DNA of 64,000 nucleotides from a virus: IMG/VR virus record IMGVR_UViG_3300035670_000019, positions 1-64,000 of that record; one strand, 5' to 3'. A program made the position numbers and the translations under genes. Below the pieces are notes generated by a model that was given only the letters and a program-made list of their open reading frames with translations, was not told the DNA's origin and ran no database searches. This document shows, piece by piece, positions 39,955-50,200 of this stretch. Within the stretch, counting starts at the first letter, position 1, and every line of letters begins with the position of its first letter.

Positions 39955-41154
39955 ATGAATATACCTATTTGGCCCGGGTCTAGCTCTTTTGCTCTTTATT
40001 CTGCTTCTTATTATAATACACCATCAACAGGTAGTGCTCCTACTCCTTTTGGTTTATTTGATAGTGATGCTCAATTTAAAACAGATGCCGATAAAATAGC
40101 CAATTATTGTGCCAGAAGATTAGGATACCCATTAACAGATATTGAATTACAGGATATAAGTTTTTGGGCTGCTTTTGAAGATGCTATTATTACTTATGGT
40201 AATGAAGTATATTCATTTCAAATAAGAGATAATTTATTATCTTTAGAAGGAGCACCCACTTCAGCTTATGTTAATGATGCTATTATCACTCCTAATATGG
40301 GAACTATAATTAAGCTATCCCAACAGTATGCTTCTGAAGCAGGAGCAGGAGGTAATATAACTTACTATAGTGGTGCTTTAGCTTTAACCCCAGGCCAACA
40401 AACATATGACTTAAAAAATTGGGCTGTAAGCCAAAGTATATCAGGTGGGATAGAAATTAAAAAAGTATTTTACCAAGACCTACCCGCTATAAATCAGATG
40501 TATGCTCCATTTGGGGGATTTGCTGGCTTAGGAGGTTTACCTGCCGCTGGTATCTATGGTGGCATGTATGGTGGCGGCTACGGTGGAGGTTACTTAATGA
40601 TGCCGGTAGCATATGATGCTGGTGTGATTCAAGGACTTGAATTAAGTAACACCATTAGATTGTCAAATTATACATTTGAAATTATAAATAATAATATTAA
40701 AATATTCCCTATACCATCCGATAATGATGTTAGAGGAGGATTTTTATGGTTTGAATATATTAAACTAGAAGATAGATATACTGATAGTATAACTCAAACT
40801 GGAGGTGATAAAGTAACAAATATATCAAATGCCCCTTATGATTACCCAACTTATTCTTTAATAAATTCAGTTGGTAGATCATGGATATTTGATTATGCAT
40901 TGGCTCTTAGTAAAGAAATGTTAGGATATGTTCGAGGTAAATATGGAACAATCCCTATCCCAGGCCGCGAAGTAACTTTAAATCAAGCTGATTTATTAGC
41001 AGCTGCTACAGCTGAAAAAACAGCTTTAATAGAACGATTAAGAGCTTATCTTGATGAAACTTCTAAACGTTCTTTACTTGAAAGAAGAGCACAAGAAAGT
41101 GACTTTAGAAAGCAAGAAATCAATAATGTACCAATGGTAATATACATAGGATAA
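39955..41154 (+). CDS. Neck / head-completion protein (gp13-like)
   Basis: 399 residues. The N-terminal FKTDADKIANYCARRLGYPL and the later LWFEYIK plus LNQADLLAAATAEKTALIER resemble neck proteins of T4-like phages that close the head after packaging. A Gly/Tyr-rich loop near residues 185-215 (GIYGGMYGGGYGGGYL) is unusual and probably exposed. The start of the gp14-like gene shares one base with the stop. The assignment is from order (before gp14- and gp15-like genes) and general resemblance. Confidence 0.7.
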   Translation: MNIPIWPGSSSFALYSASYYNTPSTGSAPTPFGLFDSDAQFKTDADKIANYCARRLGYPLTDIELQDISFWAAFEDAIITYGNEVYSFQIRDNLLSLEGAPTSAYVNDAIITPNMGTIIKLSQQYASEAGAGGNITYYSGALALTPGQQTYDLKNWAVSQSISGGIEIKKVFYQDLPAINQMYAPFGGFAGLGGLPAAGIYGGMYGGGYGGGYLMMPVAYDAGVIQGLELSNTIRLSNYTFEIINNNIKIFPIPSDNDVRGGFLWFEYIKLEDRYTDSITQTGGDKVTNISNAPYDYPTYSLINSVGRSWIFDYALALSKEMLGYVRGKYGTIPIPGREVTLNQADLLAAATAEKTALIERLRAYLDETSKRSLLERRAQESDFRKQEINNVPMVIYIG

Positions 41155-41663
41155 TGGCACTATTTGGCGGATCAAGAGATGTTAGTGTATTTAGACATGT
41201 CAACCGAGAGTTGCTAGGGAATGTTATCACTCAACAGTGTGCTCTATACAAATTTTCCTTAGAACAAACAACTGTTAATATGTACGGAGAAGCTTCTGGA
41301 GGTAAATTTTTACAAGGTCCATACTTATTTAATTCTTTAATTGAAGTTAATGCTACTACTTCACCTGTAAGTGAATTGGGTGTTGATTTTGATTGGGGTA
41401 TAACAGTATCTTTTTTAAGAGATGACTTAGTAGAAGCAGATGTTCATCCTGAAGTAGGTGATATTATCCTGTATCAAGAAAGTTATTTTGAAATAGATAA
41501 CACTAATGAAACCCAATATTTCGCAGGCAAAAACCCAGATTTCCCATATGAAGCTAATCCTACAAACCCAGGCTTAAGTAATTTTGGCTACAATGTTAGT
41601 ATTATTTGTACAGCCCACTACACACCAGCAGACAGACTTAATATAATCAAACAAAGATTATGA
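41154..41663 (+). CDS. Neck protein (gp14-like)
   Basis: 169 residues. It starts MALFGGSRDVSVFRHVNREL and contains GVDFDWGITVSFLRDDL and EVGDIILYQESYFEID, the pattern of gp14, which with gp13 forms the collar joining head and tail. It is shorter than T4 gp14 (256 residues). It overlaps its upstream neighbour by one base and the downstream one by four, so the three neck genes act as a unit. Confidence 0.7.
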   Translation: MALFGGSRDVSVFRHVNRELLGNVITQQCALYKFSLEQTTVNMYGEASGGKFLQGPYLFNSLIEVNATTSPVSELGVDFDWGITVSFLRDDLVEADVHPEVGDIILYQESYFEIDNTNETQYFAGKNPDFPYEANPTNPGLSNFGYNVSIICTAHYTPADRLNIIKQRL

Positions 41664-42925
41664 TAAATAAAAGAAAACCAATACCAAAAACACAAAGGGA
41701 ATTAAGTGTTGAAAGACAAGAACCTTATATTCCCCCGGCTGGTGCTCCTGGTTTTTCTCCTACTGGTAATCCTAATGACAGTAATCAACCTAATAGAGCA
41801 TTACAGACTTCTTTTAAAGGTGATACTGTCAAACCTATGTCTATTGGTATTCAAGATATAGATGAGGCTATAATGTATTATTTTCAAAACATTATTAAAC
41901 CATCTGTATCTCAAAATGGTGAAAGAATACCTGTACCTGTAATATATGGTTCACCTGAGAAATGGAAATCAATTCAAAAAGATGGCTATTATAGAGATTT
42001 AAATAATAGAATAATGGCTCCTCTTTTAGTGTTTAAACGTAATACTATCACTAAAGATAGAAGTTTAAATAATAAATTAGATGCTAATAACCCTCATAAT
42101 GTCGCTGTTGTAGGTCAATCATACACTAAAAGAAATGAATATAGTAAGTTTAACATGTTAAACAATGTTAAACCTGAAAAAACATATTATGTCACTGTAG
42201 TACCTGATCATTTAACAATTACTTATGATTGTGTAGCTTTTACCTATTATAATGACCAGTTAAATAAAATAATAGAAGCAATAGAATATGCTTCTGATTC
42301 ATATTGGGGTGATCCTGAAAGATTTAAATTTAAAGCTACTATTAATTCTTTTAATACCACAACAGATTTATCTGAAAGTGGAGAAAGAATAGTAAAAAGC
42401 ACTTTTACTTTAAACATCTATGGATATATTATCCCAGATACTATACAAAAAGATTTAAAAGCAGCTCGTAAATTCTCTGATAGAAATAGAGTTGTTTTTG
42501 GTTTAGAAACAACAGGTGGTAGTATAGAAAACTTTGAAGCTAACACTAAACAAACATCAGCTCAAGGTACTGGTGTAGCAAATATATTTGATTCTCAAAA
42601 TATAACTAACAATACAACCATTGTTTCTGGAGATATAGGATCTATTTCAACATATTTAAGTGCTAATAATCAAGTAACAGGAGCATATGTTGATTCAACA
42701 ACAGCTGTTTTTGCTTATGATTGGTTAGCAGCCCCATCACCTTTACCTGCTACAAACGCAGATCAGTTTGTATTCTTTGTTAATGGTCAATTAATAGAAA
42801 AAACAGCTATAGTATCATTCACTCAAGGGACTAACATAAGTACTTTAGTAATTGATTCTGTCGCTTTAGGATTTGGTTTTATATCAACAGATGAAATAAT
42901 AGGAATAGGAAAATTTGACGTATAA
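41660..42925 (+). CDS. Tail completion / sheath terminator protein (gp15-like) with C-terminal extension
   Basis: 421 residues (T4 gp15 has 272). QDIDEAIMYYFQNIIKPSVS, RIPVPVIYGSPEKWKSIQ and IMAPLLVFKRNTI fit gp15, which caps the tail tube and sheath. ERIVKSTFTLNIYGYIIPD marks the end of the conserved core. The last 140 residues (from about 280) form an extra Thr/Ser/Asn-rich domain with AYDWLAAPSPLPATNADQFV, probably surface-exposed. One-base overlap with the following fibre gene. Confidence 0.72.
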   Translation: MINKRKPIPKTQRELSVERQEPYIPPAGAPGFSPTGNPNDSNQPNRALQTSFKGDTVKPMSIGIQDIDEAIMYYFQNIIKPSVSQNGERIPVPVIYGSPEKWKSIQKDGYYRDLNNRIMAPLLVFKRNTITKDRSLNNKLDANNPHNVAVVGQSYTKRNEYSKFNMLNNVKPEKTYYVTVVPDHLTITYDCVAFTYYNDQLNKIIEAIEYASDSYWGDPERFKFKATINSFNTTTDLSESGERIVKSTFTLNIYGYIIPDTIQKDLKAARKFSDRNRVVFGLETTGGSIENFEANTKQTSAQGTGVANIFDSQNITNNTTIVSGDIGSISTYLSANNQVTGAYVDSTTAVFAYDWLAAPSPLPATNADQFVFFVNGQLIEKTAIVSFTQGTNISTLVIDSVALGFGFISTDEIIGIGKFDV

Positions 42926-45366
42926 TGAGTATAATTAGAAAAGAACAATTAACTAATCCTCTATCAGCTTCCTATGCTTTAACAGCATCGTATGCTGAAA
43001 ATGCTTCTGTTACTATTGATACTAGTAGCTTAGTAACTACTTCAAGTTTTAACGCGTTTACTTCAAGCATAAACAACTTCACTTCATCCTATAATACAGG
43101 ATCATTTACAGGTAGCTTCACAGGTAATTTTAATGGTACTGCTAGTTGGGCAGAATATGTTGTTAATGAATCTACTACAAACACAGGTTCTCTTTTAACA
43201 ACAGCCTCTATTGTCTCAAATACTATAACCTTTACAAAAGGTGATGGATCAACCTTTCCTATAACTGTTGACACAGGATCAGGGGGTACAGGTGATACTA
43301 GTGGATTAGTAACTACTTCAAGTTTTAATGCGTTTACTTCAAGTATAAACAACTTTACATCGTCCTACAACACAGGATCATTTAGTGGAAGTTTTAGTGG
43401 AAGTTTTTATGGGACTGCTAGTTGGGCAGAGTATGTTGTTAATGCAGGAAATGTAGATACTAGTGGATTAGTTACCACTTCTAGCTTTAACGCGTTTACT
43501 TCAAGTATAAATACATTCACATCATCTTATAACACTGGATCATTCACTGGTAGTTTTAAAGGAAATTTTACTGGTTCTTTAAATGGAACTGCTACCCAAG
43601 CAAATACTGTTTATACTCAAGCACAGAATGCAAATATAGCTTACTCAATTCCATATTTAAGTGCTAATGGAACAACATATGCCGCTTTATATAATGATAC
43701 TACTCAATTAACTTATAATCCATTTTTAGGTAAGTTAACTATAAGTGGAAGTGGAATAGAGTTAACTGGTTCAATAATAGCTACTCAAGGATTTACAGGA
43801 TCATTATTTGGTACTGCATCTTGGGCTACAAATGCTTTAACAGCTTTAAATGGTTTTCCATATTTTGGTAGTGCAGCCATAACAGGTAGCTTAGTAGTGA
43901 CAAATGGAACTAACAATATTTTAATAGCTGATACGATTAATGGAAACTATCAACTAAATGATGGTAGTGGTATCCTTAGTGTAGATTGGAACAACAGAAC
44001 TTTAAATGATGGAAATAGAACCCCAGTAGACTGGTTTAATAGATATTTACAATCTTCAAATGCTGATGAGTTGTCTATTGATTGGGAAAATAGAGTTTTA
44101 TATGCGAGTGATGGCACAACTGCTCATTTAGATTGGAGTAATCCATCTTATATGCAACTAGGTTCTATAAATGAAAGCCCAATAGTAAGTGTGTTAGGTA
44201 TAGATAGTAATGGAAACATATACTCTACAGCCTCAAGTGCAATAGGTGGAGGAGGAGCAGGAGGTGATTTTGTACCTAGTAGTTGGACAGGATCAGCTGC
44301 TTCTCAATTTGCTGGAACTGCTTCTAGAGCTACCACAGCCTCTTTAGCTTTAACTGCTTCATCTTTAACAACAGGAACATATCAAATAACAAGCAGTTGG
44401 GCTACAAATGCTCTAACAGCTTCATTAGTATCAACTGCTTCGAGATTAAATGCTGATAATACTAGCATTTTTGGAGACAATAATAGAATGACTATTACTG
44501 CCTCTAATGGTATAATCATTAATGCTGGCAACCCTGGGGTAGATCTACAATCTAAAATAACTGTTACTGGTGATGTTTTGCCTGGAGGTACTATCACAAA
44601 CAATACATCTTCTTGGAGTTTAGGATCCCCTACACAAGCTTGGAAGGATTTATATGTTAGTAATGGTTCTGTGTATTTTATAAGTGGTTCTAATACTGCT
44701 AGTATTAGTTTTACTAATGGTAATATTGATTTTGGAGGAACAAATATAACTATCCCTACAGGCTCAATAGTTACTTCTGCTTCATATGCGGCTACTGCTT
44801 CTATAACTACTACTGCTACTAGTGCTTCATACGCGGCTACCGCTTCTTTATTATTAGGATCTGTAACTAGTGCTTCATATGCTGAAACAGCTTCATACAT
44901 AAGTAACGGAGTCAGTTTTATTGGAAGCGGTAGTATAATAACTGGATCCACAGCTATCTCTTCTTCCTATGGTTTGTATATTCCTGCTAATACATTTGGT
45001 GTAGGTGATTTAGTGGAAATTCATGGTGTATATACAAAACCTAATGGTGCTACTAGTACGGGATTCAATGTTTATATAAATACATCTGACCAATTATCTG
45101 GCGCTACTCAATTAGGGCAATACAGTACTACAACTTTTAGATGGATCCCATTCACCAGACTGTTGGCTATTGAATCAACTACTTCTACAGCATTATTCCC
45201 TACAAACGTATCACACTATAATGATATAATACCAATAGCAACAGCAACTGCTAGAGCATCTCTAAACATAGATTGGACAGTTGATCAATATATATTATTT
45301 GCAGCTTCAAACGCATCTTTAGCAGATAGAACAGATACATTTAGATTTTATGCTAAAAAGATATGA
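42925..45366 (+). CDS. Tail fibre/appendage protein with triplicated module
   Basis: 813 residues, very rich in Ser, Thr, Ala and Gly. Near the N-terminus a block of about 45 residues occurs three times: LVTTSSFNAFTSSINNFTSS, then SYNTGSFTGSF and GTASWAEYVV. Later parts carry the SASYAxTASY motif found in all the fibre proteins here and IYSTASSAIGGGGAGGDF. The C-terminal 140 residues are a compact, less repetitive domain, possibly the tip. The composition suits an elongated trimeric fibre. It is the first gene of the fibre cassette. Confidence 0.75.
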   Translation: MSIIRKEQLTNPLSASYALTASYAENASVTIDTSSLVTTSSFNAFTSSINNFTSSYNTGSFTGSFTGNFNGTASWAEYVVNESTTNTGSLLTTASIVSNTITFTKGDGSTFPITVDTGSGGTGDTSGLVTTSSFNAFTSSINNFTSSYNTGSFSGSFSGSFYGTASWAEYVVNAGNVDTSGLVTTSSFNAFTSSINTFTSSYNTGSFTGSFKGNFTGSLNGTATQANTVYTQAQNANIAYSIPYLSANGTTYAALYNDTTQLTYNPFLGKLTISGSGIELTGSIIATQGFTGSLFGTASWATNALTALNGFPYFGSAAITGSLVVTNGTNNILIADTINGNYQLNDGSGILSVDWNNRTLNDGNRTPVDWFNRYLQSSNADELSIDWENRVLYASDGTTAHLDWSNPSYMQLGSINESPIVSVLGIDSNGNIYSTASSAIGGGGAGGDFVPSSWTGSAASQFAGTASRATTASLALTASSLTTGTYQITSSWATNALTASLVSTASRLNADNTSIFGDNNRMTITASNGIIINAGNPGVDLQSKITVTGDVLPGGTITNNTSSWSLGSPTQAWKDLYVSNGSVYFISGSNTASISFTNGNIDFGGTNITIPTGSIVTSASYAATASITTTATSASYAATASLLLGSVTSASYAETASYISNGVSFIGSGSIITGSTAISSSYGLYIPANTFGVGDLVEIHGVYTKPNGATSTGFNVYINTSDQLSGATQLGQYSTTTFRWIPFTRLLAIESTTSTALFPTNVSHYNDIIPIATATARASLNIDWTVDQYILFAASNASLADRTDTFRFYAKKI
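43024..43600 (+). repeat. Three copies of a fibre module
   Basis: Three in-frame copies (about 43027-43168, 43303-43441, 43465-43600) encode LVTTSSFNAFTSS, NTGSF and, in the first two, GTASWAEYVV. The DNA copies differ at many third positions. Confidence 0.8.
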
Positions 45367-45584
45367 TACTAGATATACAAACAATACCAAATGGAATAAC
45401 ATTACGAGGAGTAGATATGTATTTTACAACAACCTATTTTCCTAGTAGTGTTCAAATATATAATATATATCAACTAAGTATTGAATTAGATGAACAAATA
45501 ATATTTTTTGATTGTCGAGACACTACAATTGATGGAGTCTTTTATTTAGATTCAACTGCTTTTCAAAATACTTTAGGTTTATAA
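45363..45584 (+). CDS. Small fibre-associated protein
   Basis: 73 residues starting in a four-base overlap with the fibre gene. Hydrophobic-aromatic beta strands (ITLRGVDMYFTTTYFPSSVQ, IIFFDCRDTTIDGVFYLD). No known domain. The position between two fibre genes suggests a fibre chaperone or tip protein. Confidence 0.5.
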   Translation: MILDIQTIPNGITLRGVDMYFTTTYFPSSVQIYNIYQLSIELDEQIIFFDCRDTTIDGVFYLDSTAFQNTLGL

Positions 45585-45599
45585 TACTAAATCTTTTAA

Positions 45600-45607
45600 T
45601 ATTTATA
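45600..45607 (+). promoter_or_regulatory. Candidate late promoter element TATTTATA
   Basis: In the 37-base gap, 14 bases before the ATG at 45622. Confidence 0.4.
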
Positions 45608-45621
45608 ACTAAAAGTAGTTA

Positions 45622-48600
45622 ATGGCCCAAGTCTATTTAAGTCAATATTCTAGAAGAGCAGCTGTAGCAGATTCTACAGACTCCGCATCATATGCTGCTA
45701 CAGCTTCATATATTAATCCTATTAGACTTGACCCTATTGAAGACCCAAATCCTACAGGTCTTCTATATCCTACCTCAACCTATTTATATCAAAGTGCTTC
45801 TAACACAGCTTTAGGATATGACTTATATATTCGTCAAGATGGAAATCTTGTAAAATGGAAGTGGGTAGAAGGTATGTTAAATACAGGCCTTCTTTATGGA
45901 GGAGTATTATCATACTCTGCTAGTTCTTTTCTTATAACTTCTGGAGCAGGTTTAATAGTTAATCATAATGCTGTAACTGGTTCTGAAATTAGTCCTATAG
46001 TAGAATATGTGACTTGGGGTCCTATAACTCAAAGTATTGAAAATATAGCCACTTTTCAAAATACATTTGTCTATATAGATGTTAGTGGTAGTGCTAGTCA
46101 ACAAAATGTATTTTTCTCTCCTGATCAATATCAAGAGTATATTCCTATAGGCCGAATATCACATTATGATAATGTGGTTACTAATGGTTCTAACATGAAT
46201 GTTCAAACCGCTTATGACATTGATGGACAACAAAGTGTTTTTGTTAGAGCATTTGGACCTTTAAAACTAACAGGTATAGCCACTAGTGGACAAGCTGGTA
46301 CTTTAAGATTAAATATAGGATCTGGAAGAGCATTTAGTTTAGGGCAATTCTATCCCTACAACCCAGAAACACCTAGTACATATGATGTATCAACTTATAA
46401 TACAGCTAGTATTATAAAAATATATAGAGATGGTGCTGGAGAGTATGTTTTTGATAACAATAGTGGAAATTATTATACTACTATAACTACTAATCTATAT
46501 GATGATGGAACAGGTACTTTAGCTGCAGTTGGTAATAATGAGTGGACTATTCAGCGTGTGATGGTAAATCCTGTCACAGGTAGAGCCCACGTTTATTATG
46601 GACAAAATGTTTATCCTACTTTTGATGAAGCAGTAGCAGATATATTTGCAGATGAATTTGTAGAAAGTGATGCTACAGCTTATTCTTATGTTTTTTCAGC
46701 TTATTTAGTTGTAAAAGGATTAACATCTGATTTAACAGATGATACTGAAAATAAAATAGTTCAAGCTGGTTTATTTAGAAATATAGCTGGTGGAGGAGGA
46801 GCAGGAGGTGGAGGAGTACCTGGTGGTCAAGACACTCAAATACAGTTTAATAATAATGGTGTATTTGATGGTGAACCTGAATTTACTTATAACTACACTG
46901 ATAGTATTGTCACATTAACAGGTTCAATGTTTGTAAGTGGAGCAATTTCTGCTTCATATGGACCTAGTACTGTAGGGTTTTATGGTACAGCAAGTTGGGC
47001 TGTGAGTGCTTCTCAAGCAGTATCTGCATCATATGCTTTTTCTGCCTCTTATGCTTTATCAAGTTCAAGAGCAACAACTGCTTCTTATGCTTTAACAGCT
47101 AGTTTTGCTACTACATCATCATATGCTTCTTCTAGCCCTAACTTTGCTAATACTGATTTAGTATTTACTTCTAATAGAAAACATGATACTAATAGATATT
47201 CTTATTTTATATATAGTGATTTAGTAGGAGGTGATGAAACAGATCCTTTTCAAGGATTTGGTGTTAGTGGTAGTTTCCATTACTTTAACACAGGATCAAA
47301 TGTTTTAGGAACAGCAGCTGGATCAACAAGTACTTACACTTACATTGAGATAACATCTCAATCTATTGATTTAAGTTTTAACGCTGATCCTGCTGTACCA
47401 AGTTCTTATACTTTTACTAAAAACTCTGCTTCTTTCTCTAGTTCTTTAACTGTAACCAAATCAGTATATTTTCCTGGTTTAACATCTGCCTCACGACCAA
47501 ATGTTGTAATGATAGATACAGCTTCAGGTCAACTATATTATTTAGACTCTTCTTCTTTAGGAGGAGCTACAGCAGATATAGCTATATCATCTTCAGGCAC
47601 TGGATTAACAGCAACTGTAGAATCTATAAACTTTGCAGGCGCTGGAGTGGTAGCTACAACTGTTGGAAACAATGTAACAGTGACTATTCCTGGAGGAGCA
47701 GGAGTTGCAGGTGGAGCAAATACTCAAATACAATTTAATAGTGGAAGTGAATTTAGTGGAAGCGGAAACTTCTCATTTAATTATGACAATAATATTGTTT
47801 ATTTAACAGGTTCAATGATAGTAAGTGGTAGTACCACATTAACAGGCTCAATGTTTGTTAGTGGTGCTATTTCCGCGTCATTTGGGCCTAACACTGTTGG
47901 ATTCTTTGGTACTGCATCTTGGGCTCAAAGTGCATCTCAAGCTGTAAGTTCAAGTTATAGTTTAAGTAGCAGTTACGCCTTATCAGCATCATATGCTTTA
48001 TCAAGTTCTTATGCTTTAAGTTCAAGTTATGCTTTATCTTCTTCGTATGCATTAAGTAGTAGCTATGCTTTAAGTTCATCTTACGCCTTAAGCTCTAGTT
48101 ATACTTTATCAAGTTCTTACAGTCTAAGTAGTTCTTATGCGTTAAGCTCTAGTTATGCTTTATCAAGTTCATATGCTCTTAGCGCGTCATACTCTTTAAG
48201 TAGTAGTTATGCTTTAAGTGCTTCATACAGTGATACAAGTTCATTCTCATTTACTTCATCATTAGCATATACTGCTTCGTTTATAACCGCTTCTAATGTA
48301 TGGGGACCATTTGGTTCTAGTAGTGTTGCAAGTGCATCCTTTGCTTCATCATCTGTTAGTGCGTCTTATGCTACTACAGCAGTAACCTCTTCTTACCCAA
48401 TTAATGTAACAGGTAGTACCTTGTATTCTGTAGCTCCTGTTTCTGGAATACCTAATATACCATCAGCTGATAATAGCATATTTTTTGGTTCTGAATCTGG
48501 TCTTAATGCTGTAAGTGCTTCATATTCAAACTTTATAGGTACCCAAGCCGGTAGGGAAGCAACCACAGCCTCATATTCAAACTTTATAGGCAATCAAGCT

Positions 48601-50196
48601 GGTAGAAATGCTTCTCGAGCTAATAATTCAAACTTCATAGGATATTTAGCAGGCAATGAAGCCACAACTGCTAGTAATTCTAACTTTATAGGAAACAGTG
48701 CTGGTAACAATGCTGCAAACGCTAATAACTCAAACTTTTTAGGGGACTCAGCGGGTAGGAGTGCTACAAATGCCTCATACTCAAATTTTTTAGGTGTTAA
48801 TGCGGGCAATGAAGCCACAAATGCTCCATACTCAAACTTTTTAGGATCTGGCACAGGTCAATCATCTACAAACGCTAACAACTCAAACTTTTTAGGTTAT
48901 CGTGCTGGTTATCAAGCTACAGACGCTTCATACTCAAACTTTATAGGTAGACAAGCAGGTTACATTGCTCTTAATGCTCAATATTCTAACTTTATAGGAA
49001 ACAATGCTGGTAACAATGCTGCAAACGCTAATAACTCAAACTTTTTAGGTAACCAGGCTGGTATTTTAGCTGCTAATGCTTCCCACTCAAACTTTTTAGG
49101 TAACGAGGCTGGTTACCAAGCCGCTTCTGCCTCATATTCAACATTGATTGGTTATCAAGTTGGATACGCTACTCATCCTTCTATGAGTATAGGTTCTAAC
49201 AATATTATAGTAGGTACTAATATAACACTTCCAACAGGTAGTAAAAATTCAATTAATTTAGGAGGAATTATATTTGCCACAGGATCATATGCTAATACTA
49301 CATTTGCTACATTCTCAGGTTCAGCAGGCGGTAAAGTTGGTATCAATGTATACCCACCAGAGTATAATTTACATGTATCAGGAACAGTAGCATTTCCTAA
49401 CTTAACAAATTCATCGCAGATTAATCTTGTTGTTGTAGATACAGCTTCAGGACAATTATTTTACTTACCTACATCTTCAGTTGGAGGAGGAGGAGGTGGA
49501 GGTGATATAACAGCAGTTAATGCTGGAGATGGTTTAAGCGGAGGAGGTTCATCTGGAGATGTAACCTTATCATTAAATACAGGATCAACCCATTTTATAG
49601 ATGGAGTGTATGCTTTAACAGGAAGTTTATTAACAACATCTTCCTTTAATAACTGGACAGGATCAACCACTAGCCAATTTGCTGGAACTGCTTCATATGC
49701 TACTTTTGCTAGTGCCGCATATGCTGCTCCTTCTGATACTTATATTCAATTTAATAGTGGAGGATTATTTTCAGGATCACAAAACTTTATTTTTGATTAT
49801 ACTGCAAATCAAGTCATTGTGACTGGTTCTACAGTAACATTAGGCACTTCATCCATTGATGGTATAGCTTTAATAGGCACTTCCTCAGCGTATGCTTTAT
49901 ACACTACAGCTAAAATTACAACTGTAAGTGGTATTAACACTATTTATTCTTTACAAACAGCCTCATATGATGGAGCATTTTTTGATTATACATTAATATC
50001 AGGATTAAATGCTAGAGCAGGACAAATAATGTCTATATGGAGTGGTAGTGAAGTAAGATACACAGAAACAACAACAACAGATATAGGATCAACCTCTGAA
50101 TTTATATTTTCAGTAGCATTAACAGCAGGTTCTGCTTCACTACAAGTGACAGGATCTACAGGTGCAGTAATAAAAACAATAATAAAAAGTATATAA
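45622..50196 (+). CDS. Long tail fibre with hexapeptide and 17-residue repeats
   Basis: 1524 residues, the longest protein in the window. An N-terminal non-repetitive domain (about 1-390) probably attaches to the virion (QVYLSQYSRRAAVADSTDSA). Gly-rich GGGGAGGGGVPGG forms a hinge near 393. Two similar cassettes of the type FVSGAISASYGP / GTASWA follow. Residues 778-873 are 16 units of S-Y-A-L-S-S. Residues 968-1188 are 13 units of Y-S-N-F-I-G-x-x-A-G-x-x-A-x-x-A-x. Conserved DTASGQLFYLPTSS modules precede the C-terminal part. The long regular repeats predict a rod-like, probably trimeric fibre. Confidence 0.82.
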   Translation: MAQVYLSQYSRRAAVADSTDSASYAATASYINPIRLDPIEDPNPTGLLYPTSTYLYQSASNTALGYDLYIRQDGNLVKWKWVEGMLNTGLLYGGVLSYSASSFLITSGAGLIVNHNAVTGSEISPIVEYVTWGPITQSIENIATFQNTFVYIDVSGSASQQNVFFSPDQYQEYIPIGRISHYDNVVTNGSNMNVQTAYDIDGQQSVFVRAFGPLKLTGIATSGQAGTLRLNIGSGRAFSLGQFYPYNPETPSTYDVSTYNTASIIKIYRDGAGEYVFDNNSGNYYTTITTNLYDDGTGTLAAVGNNEWTIQRVMVNPVTGRAHVYYGQNVYPTFDEAVADIFADEFVESDATAYSYVFSAYLVVKGLTSDLTDDTENKIVQAGLFRNIAGGGGAGGGGVPGGQDTQIQFNNNGVFDGEPEFTYNYTDSIVTLTGSMFVSGAISASYGPSTVGFYGTASWAVSASQAVSASYAFSASYALSSSRATTASYALTASFATTSSYASSSPNFANTDLVFTSNRKHDTNRYSYFIYSDLVGGDETDPFQGFGVSGSFHYFNTGSNVLGTAAGSTSTYTYIEITSQSIDLSFNADPAVPSSYTFTKNSASFSSSLTVTKSVYFPGLTSASRPNVVMIDTASGQLYYLDSSSLGGATADIAISSSGTGLTATVESINFAGAGVVATTVGNNVTVTIPGGAGVAGGANTQIQFNSGSEFSGSGNFSFNYDNNIVYLTGSMIVSGSTTLTGSMFVSGAISASFGPNTVGFFGTASWAQSASQAVSSSYSLSSSYALSASYALSSSYALSSSYALSSSYALSSSYALSSSYALSSSYTLSSSYSLSSSYALSSSYALSSSYALSASYSLSSSYALSASYSDTSSFSFTSSLAYTASFITASNVWGPFGSSSVASASFASSSVSASYATTAVTSSYPINVTGSTLYSVAPVSGIPNIPSADNSIFFGSESGLNAVSASYSNFIGTQAGREATTASYSNFIGNQAGRNASRANNSNFIGYLAGNEATTASNSNFIGNSAGNNAANANNSNFLGDSAGRSATNASYSNFLGVNAGNEATNAPYSNFLGSGTGQSSTNANNSNFLGYRAGYQATDASYSNFIGRQAGYIALNAQYSNFIGNNAGNNAANANNSNFLGNQAGILAANASHSNFLGNEAGYQAASASYSTLIGYQVGYATHPSMSIGSNNIIVGTNITLPTGSKNSINLGGIIFATGSYANTTFATFSGSAGGKVGINVYPPEYNLHVSGTVAFPNLTNSSQINLVVVDTASGQLFYLPTSSVGGGGGGGDITAVNAGDGLSGGGSSGDVTLSLNTGSTHFIDGVYALTGSLLTTSSFNNWTGSTTSQFAGTASYATFASAAYAAPSDTYIQFNSGGLFSGSQNFIFDYTANQVIVTGSTVTLGTSSIDGIALIGTSSAYALYTTAKITTVSGINTIYSLQTASYDGAFFDYTLISGLNARAGQIMSIWSGSEVRYTETTTTDIGSTSEFIFSVALTAGSASLQVTGSTGAVIKTIIKSI
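47953..48240 (+). repeat. 18-bp tandem repeat (16 units)
   Basis: Sixteen consecutive 18-base units encode the hexapeptide SYALSS with a few variants (SYSLSS, SYALSA, SYTLSS). Ser is written with AGT, AGC, TCA, TCT and TCG codons in a mixed order, so the DNA units differ while the peptide stays constant. Confidence 0.9.
48523..49185 (+). repeat. 51-bp tandem repeat (13 units)
   Basis: Thirteen gap-free units of 17 codons with the pattern YSNFIG-xxAG-xxA-xxA-x. Units at 48676 and 48982 are almost identical over the stretch encoding GNNAANANNSNFLG, indicating recent exchange between copies. Confidence 0.9.
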
Positions 50197-50200
50197 CAAA

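Noticed and set aside
47953-49185. CRISPR-like appearance of the regular repeats
   Set aside because: The repeats are in frame within a long fibre gene with periods of 18 and 51 bases and no unique spacers.
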